Origin: Platerodrilus igneus
Taxonomy: Eukaryota; Arthropoda; Insecta; Coleoptera; Lycidae
Direction: 5' to 3'
DNA length: 64,000 bases
Assembly (NCBI GenBank): GCA_036346225.1
Contig: JARFIW010000831.1
Coordinates: 3,100,001-3,164,000 of the forward strand
In this document: piece after piece, positions 1 through 11,446 of the stretch
Layout of the letters: the number at the start of each line of letters is the position of its first letter
How positions within the stretch are numbered: position 1 is the stretch's first letter
Notes under the pieces: generated by a model
Databases searched by the model: none
Told to the model about the DNA's origin: nothing
Seen by the model: only the letters and a program-made list of their open reading frames with translations
Translations under genes and position numbers: made by a program

Positions 1-2025
1 TTAAAAATCTGAAAAAGAGGAACGGAAAAAGGCACTTTGACATTAAGAAGCTAAAAGATAAATATATTCACGAAAGATTGAAAAAAAGTTAAATGAATTG
101 CTGAAAGATATCGGGAAAATTTCTGAAACCAAGGAAGTAGAAACAAAATGGAGCAACATTAAATCCAGTTTAGACATGGCGGTCAGAGATATTCTTGAGT
201 ATACACAACAACAAAATAAGAAACCATGGATAACAAAGAATATCTTGAATTTAATAGAAGAAAGACAAAAATACAAAAATAGATCAGGAAAACAGATACA
301 AAGCCATAAAATGGTAAATTATTCGCAAATGCAGGAAAGTTAAAGAACAATGGATTGATGAAAAGTGCAAAGAGGTACAAACTAAGATGGAAATAGGAAA
401 GACAGACAAAGCATACAAATTAATTAGAATGAATTCTAGGATATAAAACCATATAGCAAATAAGGAACGCGGGAGGAAACGTCATTATAGAAAATGTAGA
501 AAAAGTAGCTAGATGGCAGGAATATATAAAGAATTTATATTCAGGAGAGGAACTAACAGCATTAGAACAGGAATCAGACATTGAAAATGATGACCTGGGA
601 TATCCTATACTTAGAAATGAGTTTGAATTAGCATTAAAGGGTCTGAAAAATGGTAAGGCGCCGGGTACAGGTAAAGTGCAAGCAGAAACTCTACAAGCTG
701 CTGAACAAGCAGTAACAGAATATCTCTTTCGACTTGTAAGTTATATGTATGAGACAAGCGGGATACCCAAAGATTTCAAACGCAACATCATAGTAACTAT
801 ACGAAAAAAAAAGAGGCGCGGATAGATGTGAAAATTTTCGAACAATAAATTTGACAGCACACGTTTCAAAAATATTAACTAGAATTGTGCAAGGCGAATG
901 GAGAAACGAACTGAATAAATACTGGGAGAAGATCAATTTGAGTTTAGACGAAGCAGGGGAACACGGTTGGTTATTTTAGCTCTGAGGGTGATAATGGAAA
1001 AAATGTTCGAAATACTAAAAAAAATTGGAATGAGTTTTAGGGATAGACGGATAGTGCATTGCTTATACAAAGAGCAAACAGCGGTCATAGAATTAGAGCA
1101 AGAAGGTAAAGAAGTAAATATTAGGAAAGGGGTAAGACAGGGCTGTGCCTTATCCCCATTAATTTTTAACTTGTACATAGAAAAGACAATGAATACTGTC
1201 AAATGCAGGAAGACATTTAGAATTGATATGCAGGGACAAAAGATTGATATGCTTAGATATGCAAATAATATAGCGGTATTAGCATCTAGCAAAGAAAAGG
1301 TAGAAGCTGCTCTTAATAAAATGGAAGCAGTTTTAACGGAAAGATATGGTATGAAAATTAACAAAAATAAAACTAAAGTTCTAGTATGTAAAAGAGGGGA
1401 AAATAAATAGAAAACAAGAATACAAATAGGTAACCAGAACTTACAAGAGGTTCAGGATTTCTGCTACCTAGGAAGTCAAATAACACAAGATAGGAAAAGC
1501 ACAAAAGATATAAAACAAACGTTAGCACAAGGTCGTGCTACATTTAACAAGAAAAAGCAACTACTGTGCTCAAAGACCACAAACATATAAACAAGGAAAA
1601 TATTGCTTAAAACATATGTGGGGAGCACAGCACTGTGAAGCCTGCATAATAGAAGAAGCAGACAAGAAAAAGATAGAAGTCTTTGAAATGTAGTGCTACA
1701 GACGAATGATGAAGATATCATGGACAGACAAAGTTAAGAACAAAGAGGGTAGGGCTAGAAAGAAGTATGTGGAAAATAGTAAAAAATAGGAAAGATAGGA
1801 TGATTTGACACATACAAAGTGTGGAATATATTAGAAGCAGAGGTAGGAATAAAGAGAAGTAGAGGAAGACCTAGGTTAGACTATTGCACACAGATAGTGA
1901 AAGATGTAGGCTGTGGGAATTTCAGGGAAAGGTATAGATTAGCTCAGAATAGAAATCAAGGGAGGTACGAGTCCAACCAGTTCCAAGATGGAAAAATGAA
2001 TGACGAAAAATATAACTGTACTTAA
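1..2025 (+). pseudogene. RTE-like non-LTR retrotransposon copy 1: reverse transcriptase and C-terminal remnant
   Basis: Degenerate ORF2 of a LINE with APE-type endonuclease and reverse transcriptase, copying its own RNA at the target site. The 5' part lies outside the window. Readable blocks are an RT start with GKAPG near 650, NFRTINLTA near 830-855, and an ORF at 967-1410 with GVRQGCALSPLIFNLYIE (about residues 55-72) followed by YANN at 1258-1269. YANN stands where the catalytic YADD/FADD should be, so both aspartates are asparagine. A C-terminal block with RSRGRPRLDYCTQIVKDVGCGNFRE ends at 2023. Several frameshifts and stops break the frame. The same blocks recur in the same order at 40730-43587. 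The RTE/BovB-like placement rests on the combination of endonuclease, RT style and (GAT)n tail in related copies, not on a tree. Confidence 0.85.
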
Positions 2026-3100
2026 ATCTAATGATTATTATAAAGAACTACAGGTATTGGTTTTGCACTATTCTCAACTAATGTTAATTGTGCGAAAGAA
2101 TTTACTGGAAAACTATTATTCGGCAAATGTCTAAGTGTTGGGGGATCTTGGTGGCCATAGGCTGGTTACCCCCTTCACATACCAGTGAATCTCGGTGAAA
2201 TAGGACATATAATTAGAAATCAATAGAAGGTGAACCAAGCTGTATATAAGCTGGAGGAATTTCAGGGAACCGTGTAGGCTAACTCAGAATATAAATAAGT
2301 GAAGATATGCGTCCAACCAGTTTTAAGAGGGAAACCTAATGATGAAAAAATTAGTGCACTTACATCTGATGATTATTATAAACAATTACAGGTGTTGGTT
2401 TTGAAATAGTTTCAACTAAAGTTGATTGTGCGAAAAGATATATTGGAAAACTATTAATTCTGCATATGTTCAAGAGTTAGGGAATCTTGGCAGCCACAGG
2501 CTGCTTATCCCCCTTCACATACCACTGAATATCGGGGAAATAAGGTATATAATTGTAAACAATAGAAGTGGAACCAAACTGCATCTAACAAGAAAAAGCA
2601 GCGGCTATGTTCGAAGACAACAAACATAGAAACAAAAAGAAAATTGTTGAAAGCATATGTATGGAGCACAGCACAGTACGTCTATGAAATAGAGGCAGCA
2701 GGAGAAACAGACAGAAAAACGGTAGAATGCTTTTGGAATGTTGTGCCTCAGATCTATGAGGTTGATGTCATGTACAGACGAAGCTAGTAACAATTAGGTT
2801 CTAGAAATAGTAGAAGAATAAAGATATCGGTGAAAAACAAAAAAAGAATAATAAGAGAAATTGAAGGACAGGATACGTTCTAAGGAATTTTTGAGGAATA
2901 GTACGGGAAATATTACAAACAAAGATAAAGAAGAGGTAGAGGTAGACCTAGATCAGACTATCCCACACAGATAGTGATAGATACAGACTGTGCAAATTTC
3001 AGGAAAATGTGTAGGTTAGCTCAGAATAGGAAACAATGAGGATACGCGTCTAACCAGTTCCAGGACCGAAGACCTAATGATGAAAATATTTGAAATGAAA
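1905..3100 (+). repeat. Duplicated 3' region of RTE-like LINE copy 1
   Basis: A unit of about 340 bp begins with 'aatttcaggga..tgtaggctagctcagaat' and ends with 'ccttcacatacca..gaatctcgg..aaata'. It occurs at about 1915-2250 and again at about 2257-2595. A second copy of the LINE C-terminal coding region follows (2588-3090), with the same aagaaaaagcagc start, RGRGRPRSDY-like block and a terminal GACCTAATGATG. The same order is seen at 43400-44477, so this is a composite tail present at two loci rather than random nesting at one. No open frame survives in it. Confidence 0.75.
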
Positions 3101-4330
3101 CTTCATGCAAAATATTGTATTAGGCTATTTGTTACAATATAGATATTCCACAGTTACTTTCACAATATGAGGTTAACGACTTAGTACGGGATTTAAATTT
3201 GTCAAACGAACTGTTGGGGTCCACATTTGCGAAGTTGAAATGTATTACAGAGCGGTACGTATGTTTCCACATATCCGAGACGTGAACAGGATTTTCCTCA
3301 TTCTTTTACATCGTGCAATCAGTTGGGGTAGTGTGTAAATGTTCCTGGAAGTAAATACAAAACTATAAGTGCATAATATTTATTGACTCATTTACTCTTT
3401 GCTTGAAGGGGGTCATCCTCCACAATGGAAATTCGTGCCTCTCTGCTCCTATTGCCCACGCAGTATATATGAAAGAAAATTATGACAATATGAAAACATT
3501 ACTTGAAAAATTAAGTATACAGAACATAGATGGAGCATATGTGGTGATTTAGAAGTCATGGCACCTTTTTAAGTAGTTACACCAAGTACTGCTGTTTTCA
3601 CTTCAAATGAAACAGCAGAGCAAAGACTACTTTATAAAAGACTGGAAAATATAAGAAATCTTGTTGCTAGAGAAAAAACCCCTTCTCGTTGATACAAAGA
3701 AAGTTTTGCTACCACCACTGCACATAAAACGGACTGATAAAAAACTTTGTCAAAGCTTTAAATAAAAATGACGAAGATTGCAATATCTGAGAGAGAAGTT
3801 TTCCAAACTAAGTAATAGCAAAAATAAAAGGCCTTTTTATTGGGCCGCAAATTCGTCATATCATAAACGCCAGTCAATAGTTTAATTTCCACATGCAGCA
3901 ATATGGTTGTAAAATGTCTTTGAAGATTCATTTTTTCCACTCGCATTTGACTTTTTCGCAGCAAATCTAGGTCTGTGAGTGACGAACATGGTGAAAGGTT
4001 TCACCAAGACATTATGTATAGTGAAAAGCGATACCAAGGGAAGTGGAACCTCACAAAGCTCGCAGATTATTGTTGGAATCTAATAGGGATGCTCCAGAAG
4101 TAGTAAAAGAAATTTATATGGAAAAAAATTTTGAGATTCGATAGTAACGCGATATGCATAATTTATGTTATAACAAATGTAAACATTACATAATAAAAGT
4201 TCCACTACAAAAATATGAAAACTTTTGACTGGACGGAGATAGAAAATTTTTTTTAACAGATTCCTAATCAGTATGAAAAATCCTATAAGGAATATCCATC
4301 GCACATTAGGGAAAAAATACATTTTGTTAT
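3101..4330. other. Unassigned AT-rich stretch
   Basis: No recognisable gene or repeat. The only open frame of note (3758-3964, minus, 68 codons) has no family features. Confidence 0.5.
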
Positions 4331-4334
4331 TTAA

Positions 4335-6882
4335 CACGTTGACTACAAAGTATTTTTAAGAATCCATCTTGTGGTACCATATGTATTGCCGGAGCTACAT
4401 ACCTATAGGTTTATCCGTGTACCATATGTATCACCCGTGAAATATCACATGTGTCTCAAATATGGAACTATGGGTGGTGGTATAAAGATATGAAGCAGCT
4501 ATGAAGCAGTTACCAATGGTATATAACTACACCAAGTATAATTATTTGCCAATTGGTGATTACCGGTGATGCATCGGAGTCATTCTGTGCTTATATAAAA
4601 AGAAACATAATTGTAATATAACCCAAGTTATACAATTTCAATAAAACAAGTTTGTAAAACGTTTATGTTTTTCGAATTAAAAGAATGGCATAGGTACAAC
4701 AGTATTTAGATAAAAAATTCTCTTATTTTAGTGTCTTTTTTGAAAACACGATAAATATAATGCTGGATTATTTTCGCATTCTCCGCAAAATGTGGAAACT
4801 AAGTTAGTTTTTTTAGCGGCCAGTTTAGAATTTTCGAGTAATTCATATTGTATATCATAGAACGCAACACAGCGTCTTCTTTTCTTTCGATTATCTTTTG
4901 TTTTTTCAACAATTTCTTCTAATGTATGCTTTGTTTTCTTGTTTCCTCCTTTTTTGTCTATAATATCTCCAAGCAAGCTTGATACAAGTCTCTCCCTAAA
5001 TTCAGAAATTTGAATCTTCTTATTGTTTGTTATCTGATATAACACAAGAGCACTGATAACAGATGTACCAAATAAGTACTCAAATGCTACCTTATGCCAT
5101 CTTAGTAACCGACGGAAAATCGAGAAATACGATGCCATCTGGTCTGAGAGGTCAATACCTATTTTAAATTTATTGTAAAATACTATAGCTTCTGGTTTGT
5201 AAATGCTTTCTTTTTTCGGTTTTTTTTCATTGTATCAACAATAGACAATGTATGTCGAGTACTCACAAATCTAACTGACCCTTTATCTTTCCAATTACCA
5301 ATAACTCTTCCCTCACTTTCTATATCTTTGATTTCTCCTTTTTTCATTTTCTTCTCATTTAGGATACCTTTTGGTACCTCTTTCATATACCTTTTCAATA
5401 TACCAACACTGTGAGTTTTTCTCTGCAGTAAAGTGTTTGATAGATCAAGATTATTATAAAAGTTATCTACAGTTAAAGTCCGTCCCTCATCTAGATAGTC
5501 TTTTAATAAATTTAGAACTACGGTATTAGTGCTTCGACCTGCAATAGCCGTATCGCTTTTACGTTTGTAAATTTCTGTGTTATAAGTGTATCCAGTTTCA
5601 TCACAAAGCTTAAAAATTTTTACTTCATACTTTGACGCTTTTCCTGGAATGTACTGCCGATATAGGAACCGACCTCTAAAAAGTACCATGGATTCGTCGA
5701 TTGATACACTTCTGCAGGAATTTTTAGTTGTTTATATTTTTTATTTAGATAATCTATTAGGGGCCTTATCTTATATAGTCGATCTTTTTTATCTGCGGTT
5801 GCATTATCAAAAATGAATAAATCGTAGTAACAATTGAAATCTATTCCGGGGCATAATATGACGAACAAAGCAATGTCGGTATAAAAATTTCTTTGACCAG
5901 TAAGTCTGATATTTTAGAATACCGTACGAGTCCCATATATAATACAATAGCAAAAAACGTTCCATTTCCTGAATTGACGTATCTTTCCAAGCTTGATTGT
6001 GCATTCTAGCATTTCTATTTGTTTCGTTCGAAATAATATGAAATATTTTGCGGTCTATGAGGATTTGAAAATGTCGACAGGTTCCAACTTTGGGACAACA
6101 TTTATTTGGCCCTTACCAACACAAGTAAATTGTTTCAAAGATGATCCATCAACTTTTTTCCGGGACTCATCTACTTCTGGTTGATTATCGCTATCATTTA
6201 TTGTCAATTCTCCTTGTATGTTCATTTCATTTATTATATTTATTTGATGTACATTGTCATCATCCTCAGGCTCAGATTCACTGGAAAAATTTGAATCTGT
6301 AGATTCTGACTCTGAACTTGGATTGTATTCAGACCCTGAAGAAGAATAGGGCTCTTTATCTTCAACACTACTACCAGCAAACTGAAATTCATCAGCTTCC
6401 CGCGATTCTTCATCAAAGGTTGGAGCAGCATTATTAGCTTGTGGAGCTTTTAGTTGTAAAAAATAATATTACTTCAGGTTGTAACATGAAATATTTCCGA
6501 GTTCTTCTTACCTTCAGCTTCTAATTCGTCAAGCCACCGCATTAACTTTTCTCTTCTTTAGAATCCTTTTTTTTTTGCTAAGGAACACTAAATATAAATC
6601 ACTGAATAAAGCAAACAAACACAACACTGAATGAGTTACACATGCACTCTCCTACAGGAATAACCTATGTACCATGTGAATCACTGGTGATCAAATTCAA
6701 ATAAGGGGATAAACGGTGAAAATGTGTAGATTTATAATATCCCGCAGCATCTAGTGTGCTCCTGAAAACCATTGGCACTCATAGTATGTTTGGTCCATAT
6801 AGTAACCTCTATGCATTATATAAGTGGTATATTTGCCACTACCCTTTATGCAGCACCGGTGATACATATAGTAGTCAACGTG
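4335..6882 (-). mobile_element. Complete but dead piggyBac-family DNA transposon
   Basis: The element is bounded by perfect 12-bp terminal inverted repeats, CACGTTGACTAC at 4335-4346 and GTAGTCAACGTG at 6871-6882. TTAA flanks each side (4331-4334 and 6883-6886), the hallmark target duplication of piggyBac. Subterminal repeats of the type gtaccatatgta recur near 4372 and 4420 on the left and, in reverse or diverged form, near 6665-6690 and 6860 on the right. They are likely transposase binding sites. The 2548-bp length suits an autonomous member. The transposase lies on the minus strand and carries four frameshifts, so this copy cannot move by itself but its ends look intact. Confidence 0.95.
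4728..6542 (-). pseudogene. piggyBac transposase, frameshifted (DDE_Tnp_1_7 family)
   Basis: Cut-and-paste transposase acting at TTAA. Start: ATG at 6542, with an in-frame TAA just upstream. Exon 1 (6542-6512, MRWLDELEAE) joins in frame, over a 65-nt GT-AG intron (6511-6447), to a second exon with a typical acidic Ser/Glu-rich N-terminus. Frameshifts lie near 6075, 5820, 5705 and 5205. Readable blocks are SNETNRNAR..NQAWKDTSIQEMERFL, PRNRFQLLLRFIHF, SIDESMVLFRGR..QYIPGK, TVDNFYNNL and GIDLSDQM. The last three hold the presumed catalytic aspartates (about 5697, 5466 and 5152), all preserved. The C-terminus has a CGEC..LSCFQKRH cysteine/histidine block like the family zinc finger, ending in a stop at 4728. 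The intron is inferred from frame continuity and splice consensus. Confidence 0.92.
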
Positions 6883-6886
6883 TTAA

Positions 6887-8299
6887 TGTAATTGTTTAAC
6901 AACAATGTGCAAATAGAAAAATCAATTTTTCCAAATAAAGGAATAATAAAGCATTAGCCTTAATAAAATCCTTAAACTTATATGACATTTTAGTTAAATT
7001 ACCTCTAAATATTCACATAAATTATTTCATTTCCCAAAAACTTCACTGAACATATCATGAATCATCTGTGTAAACAATCAAATGCTTTAAAAATTCCATT
7101 TAAAATTGTTTATTCCGAATGTTCATACAAGAAAAATTCCATGGGTACATTTTTACAACCAACCGGATCTACTAGTTTGTTTGCATAAAAAATTCTGTAC
7201 GATATAATAAAAGCCCATGTTGTATCCTATTAAAGCCAGAGAAACTATTTTTATCTTATTTTATGTAATAGTCCGTGGATAAACAACCCACTATCATGTG
7301 TGCTTGTAATAATAGTAAAGCACCAGGAAGTTACGAACTAGCTCTATGTATTTTAAACTCCATCTGTTTATGTAACTCAATAACATGGTTCGTTTGACAC
7401 TAATTTCGGCATATTAAAAGTTCTTCATCTAAGAAGGATTAATACCATATTATAATCAGCTATTTATAAAGCATCTGTCATATATACTAAAATACTATTT
7501 ATGCTAAACCAAGTCAAATTTCCTACTATTTTTTGTTTATTTTGGCAACACGCGAGGTACTGTCATCACTAGCCCATATAATTGGGTGTCTATGAGCTTT
7601 ATATACTTCTATCAACGCTTCAGGAAACATATAAACAACTAAGAGCAAAGAGCACTTAGTTGGGCATTTTTGATAATTCAATACTAGTGTATACAAAACA
7701 AAATTTTATGGTAGGCATTGTTTACCCTTAAAGCTGTTTAAATTAAGGTTTGACTTAAGATTCTTAAATATATAAAATGATGGAACGTGTCTTTTCTCAA
7801 GGTACGTACTCATCCCATAGCTTTTGTTTACAAGTTGTATATTATAAAATTATTAATAGTGACGAGTTCTAATAAGATTCCTATACCTGAAGTTAAAGCA
7901 GCATAAAATACAACACAAGAGATTAAATAGCAAAATGGTTAAGGCAAGACTATTATCTTTCTTTAACTCCATCCAAAAATACCTTCGAAGAAATCAAATG
8001 CAAACGTCTCAACAAGAGTTGAGAGGTAATAAACATATGGAAGAAAGATCAAATGTATTTAATTCTCAGAGATTTGCCCCTGCTAGCCCTGACAGAGAGG
8101 AAATAAATAAAACGTATCAAAAGTTAATAAATGCATGCAATAAGATACCATAAAATTTAATAGATAGAAAACAAATGTGATGATTATTGACAGAAAAATA
8201 GTGCTGGCACGAAATTGGAGAGTATCTAAAACAAATACTTTGAATATATAGTAATAGTAAAACGAAATTACTAGAAGCAAATAGAGACACGTACAACAA
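6887..8299. other. Unassigned AT-rich stretch
   Basis: No recognised gene. One open frame at 7935-8153 (plus, 72 codons, polar, Gln/Arg-rich) has no known family features and no splice context worth noting. It is not called. Confidence 0.5.
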
Positions 8300-8595
8300 C
8301 AATGACCTTACATTTGATTTTCCAATGCTCCACCCGAAGGTACTACATTGACCAGGAAACGAGTTTTTTTTACCTAAAAAATTTTGAATTTTGCCGAATC
8401 CTTGCTGTTCCAAGCAAGGTAGGAATCTTTAACGTGCGTGACAACACACACACACACACACACACGCGAACTCCATTTTACCTCTCATCCGAACGAGGGT
8501 GTATTTTTGCGAAAAATGTTCGGCTAACATTTTTCAAGCGGACCGTGTTGGGATTCGAACCCGGGATCTACGCCCCCTTGTATGACAATGACCAA
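8300..8595 (-). mobile_element. tRNA-derived SINE, copy A
   Basis: Read on the minus strand it holds a pol III B-box-like GGGTTCGAATCCC (8562-8550). The family body follows: ccgcttgaaaaatgttag, acatttttcgcaaaa, ctcgttcggatgagaggtaaa, then cacgcacgttaaagat, ccttgcttggaacagcaagg and gggtggagcattg. The same body is found at 14560, 17250, 35995, 36545 and 51972. The A-box side is poorly preserved here. A (CA)n tract has expanded inside the body. Confidence 0.8.
8444..8465. repeat. (CA)n microsatellite inside SINE copy A
   Basis: About eleven CA units replace the single gtgtgtt/acaaca position seen in sister SINE copies, so the expansion postdates insertion. Confidence 0.9.
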
Positions 8596-8599
8596 TAAA

Positions 8600-10149
8600 A
8601 TATTTAACAAAATAGAAGAATACTGTACGGAACACTATATAAAAAATTATGGAAAAAATGAGAATATTTCGTGCAGGAGGTAGTTCAGCTACAACCATTC
8701 GTTATATAAAGTTGGCTCTGAACGAATTAAAGAAGATACAGAGATAATGTCATACAAAGTGTAACGTTAACGCGCTACGTAAGCAAACATTAAGTAGTAG
8801 AGAAAGAAATTTATGAATTTCAGACAGTTTGATGAGCTTTTATCAACGATAATACTCTGAAAATTTTATAGAAGCTTAAGTGATTTACATTTAGTAACAT
8901 GGCTTTTTCAATCGTTTACAATAATATTTGTATAAATTCACATACAGTTCAAAACACCACAAAATCATAAAATGTCATGAAATTAATGATCGTTCACACA
9001 GATGGATGACATTGAATTCGACCATAACACAGCTTTAGACGCACAAAATGTGAGAACGAATTTTTTAAGGGAGGGAGATTGAAATACATGTGATTGGTAA
9101 ACGCTCTTATTTTTATAGAAAACGTTTAAATCACTCAGTGTGCGATTGATGTCTGTTTGGAACAACCCTAAGGGTGATTCGTTTTTGAGCCAATAAAACT
9201 ATTTACAAAAAAATAAAGGGTAATGAATTTAAAGCAAACGACTAATGTAACGAATTTGCATTTAGAAATGAGCGATAACAATTCTTGTCCGCAATAACTA
9301 AGTCTAGTAACAATAACTTTCGATGTATTAAACAAAACATATGAAAACACCAGCTTGATCAAAGGGATTGCCACGCAAAACTCTTATTACCTACTACCGA
9401 AACAGTTCTGCACACATTACGTGGCTGCTTGTACAGACCTTGGTTAACTAATGAGGCACTAATACTTGTGGCAAACTCTTTTTACTAAATAACTACAACG
9501 AGCGCATATCTCAAGGCGCGCAAAAGTGACTTGAACTAGTTATTTAATGGGTTTCAACAACAGTCAATACGACACTAATTTAAATTTATAGTACTGGCAA
9601 TGACTTTCATAAGTGTTTGAATTGTTGCTAATATTCACTAGTTGCTTTACTTGAGGAGTAATCATTTATATTATAAATACCTGACGCAAATGAAAAAATT
9701 CGTAATACAGAGTATTGTGAGCTTCAAGGGTTAAAGTTTGACTAGGCCAATATTTGAGATTTCGTAACCATTAGCGAATAACGAGAAATTGACGTGAGCT
9801 TCTGTTCAAACCTTTAATGGAATTGTAATTTGTTGCTAGAACTTCGTAATGTATTAAAGGTGTCAATTGACGTCCATTAGAAAAACTTCACTTATTTGAG
9901 AGTGACAAGACCGCTACTTGACATTTATTTTATTGTGCTATCTTAATTTTTTGAGACATTTCAACGTTATGATACATGGCAAGAAAGAAATGATGCGGAA
10001 GTGTGTAGACCCTTAGGAACTGACGTCGAATTGTTTTGAGCTTTGTTGGAGACGTAGACCAGAAAGGTCCAACACGTCAACTGTAAAATTTGTATTCGTT
10101 TCGGGGAGAGGTAACCTAACGTGTCAAAGAAGTAAAAATTAGGTAAATT
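8600..10149. other. Unassigned AT-rich stretch
   Basis: No gene or repeat recognised. Two short open frames on the minus strand (8983-9165, 9168-9374) lack family features. Confidence 0.5.
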
Positions 10150-10821
10150 AGTGGCGTTCCTTGGGCATCTTTCATTTTTAGTTTTAAAAATAATCTGGAA
10201 AATTCAAACCGTAAGTCTCATATGGGCGTTTTATTTGTGTATGAGGAATAATTACGTACCTGTAAATTATAAATTAAAATGGCTTGTTCCTATGTAGTGG
10301 GAAATTAGTATTCAGTTACATAATTATTTTATTGGACTATGAAACGGCGACAGAAATAGTCTTGTTTAAATTTAGGCATAATATTACTACCGAAGAAGGT
10401 TTGAACATTTTAAGAGAGTAAGAAACATTTAAACGTAAGCTCAACTGCGGAATTATGTTAGATAGAGAGTGCAAACTCAGTATTTTTAATTGACATTGAA
10501 ATGGTTAAGTAAAAACTTATTGCGCTGTTTTCTTTGTATTGCTGCATGCTATCCTTTTTCAGCTGGTACAGTGTTAAGTTTCACTTTGGAACAGCTAACA
10601 TCAATCGTTATAAGTCGTGTTGAGAAGCAAAGACACAACAAATATTTTAGAGAGGTATAAACACGGCTAAAAAATTTGTATAAACACCGTAAATGGAATG
10701 AAACACTTAATTGAAACAAGATACTCGATGAATGTTTGTTGTGGTTTGTTTAGTATTCTTCTTAATCTTCTTTGGGAATTAAACCACTCATAGTTTTTAA
10801 AATCATGTTTATTAACACCTG

Positions 10822-11032
10822 TAAAACAGCATTGGTATCTGACAAGTGTAAACCCGCAATAAGGTTACCTCACAACCATATACAATCTCCGTTAAACAGT
10901 ATTGGTATCTGACAAGTGTAAACCCGCCATAGGGTCGCCTCAGATCCATATACAACCTTTATAGAACAACATTGGTATCTGACAAGTGTAAACCCGCCAT
11001 AAGCTTACCTCAGAACAATGTTAAAATCTACC
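10822..11032 (+). repeat. Three tandem 70-bp repeats inside the TIR element
   Basis: attggtatctgacaagtgta starts at 10831, 10901 and 10971, an exact 70-bp period, each followed by aacccgc..ta.g.t..cctca. The units differ at only a few sites. Confidence 0.93.
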
Positions 11033-11397
11033 AAAGAGGTAGCCTAAATCATAATGATTTCCTTCAAAATAAATATAAAAACGACTACTTAAGCCTTTTA
11101 ATAATGCAATTGCACACTTCTTTAATAACCATCCTCTAAATTGTATAAATAGAAACATGTTAAAAATGTTTTCCAATTCCCAAGTTATTGAATTTTACAA
11201 TAAAAATTAATCAGCTGATTTCACGTTAAGCGTATTGGCTACCTAAAAAAGTCGGTCCCAGGCCGTAACACAAATTGAAGGCAATTATTCATTTAAACTT
11301 TGAAAATTTTTGCTTAGTGTACTCAAACCAAATATTTCAAACATCAATAAATCAAAGTCACCTTCAATTTGTGTCATAAATGTCAAACTTGAAGTTT

Positions 11398-11446
11398 TTA
11401 TTATTTTGAAAACGATCCTAGGTTATGGATCGAAACGTTAATAAAC
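11398..11446 (+). ncRNA. Degenerate hammerhead-ribozyme-like fold at the inner edge of the right TIR
   Basis: On the plus strand UUAUU, then UUGAAAA (a CUGANGA core with C3 and G8 changed), stem II GATCC/GGATC around an 8-nt loop, GAAAC, a two-base stem III (AC/GU), the triplet GUU, then AAUAA, which pairs with the leading UUAUU as stem I. The core changes should make it inactive. The geometry is by-eye inference. Confidence 0.35.
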
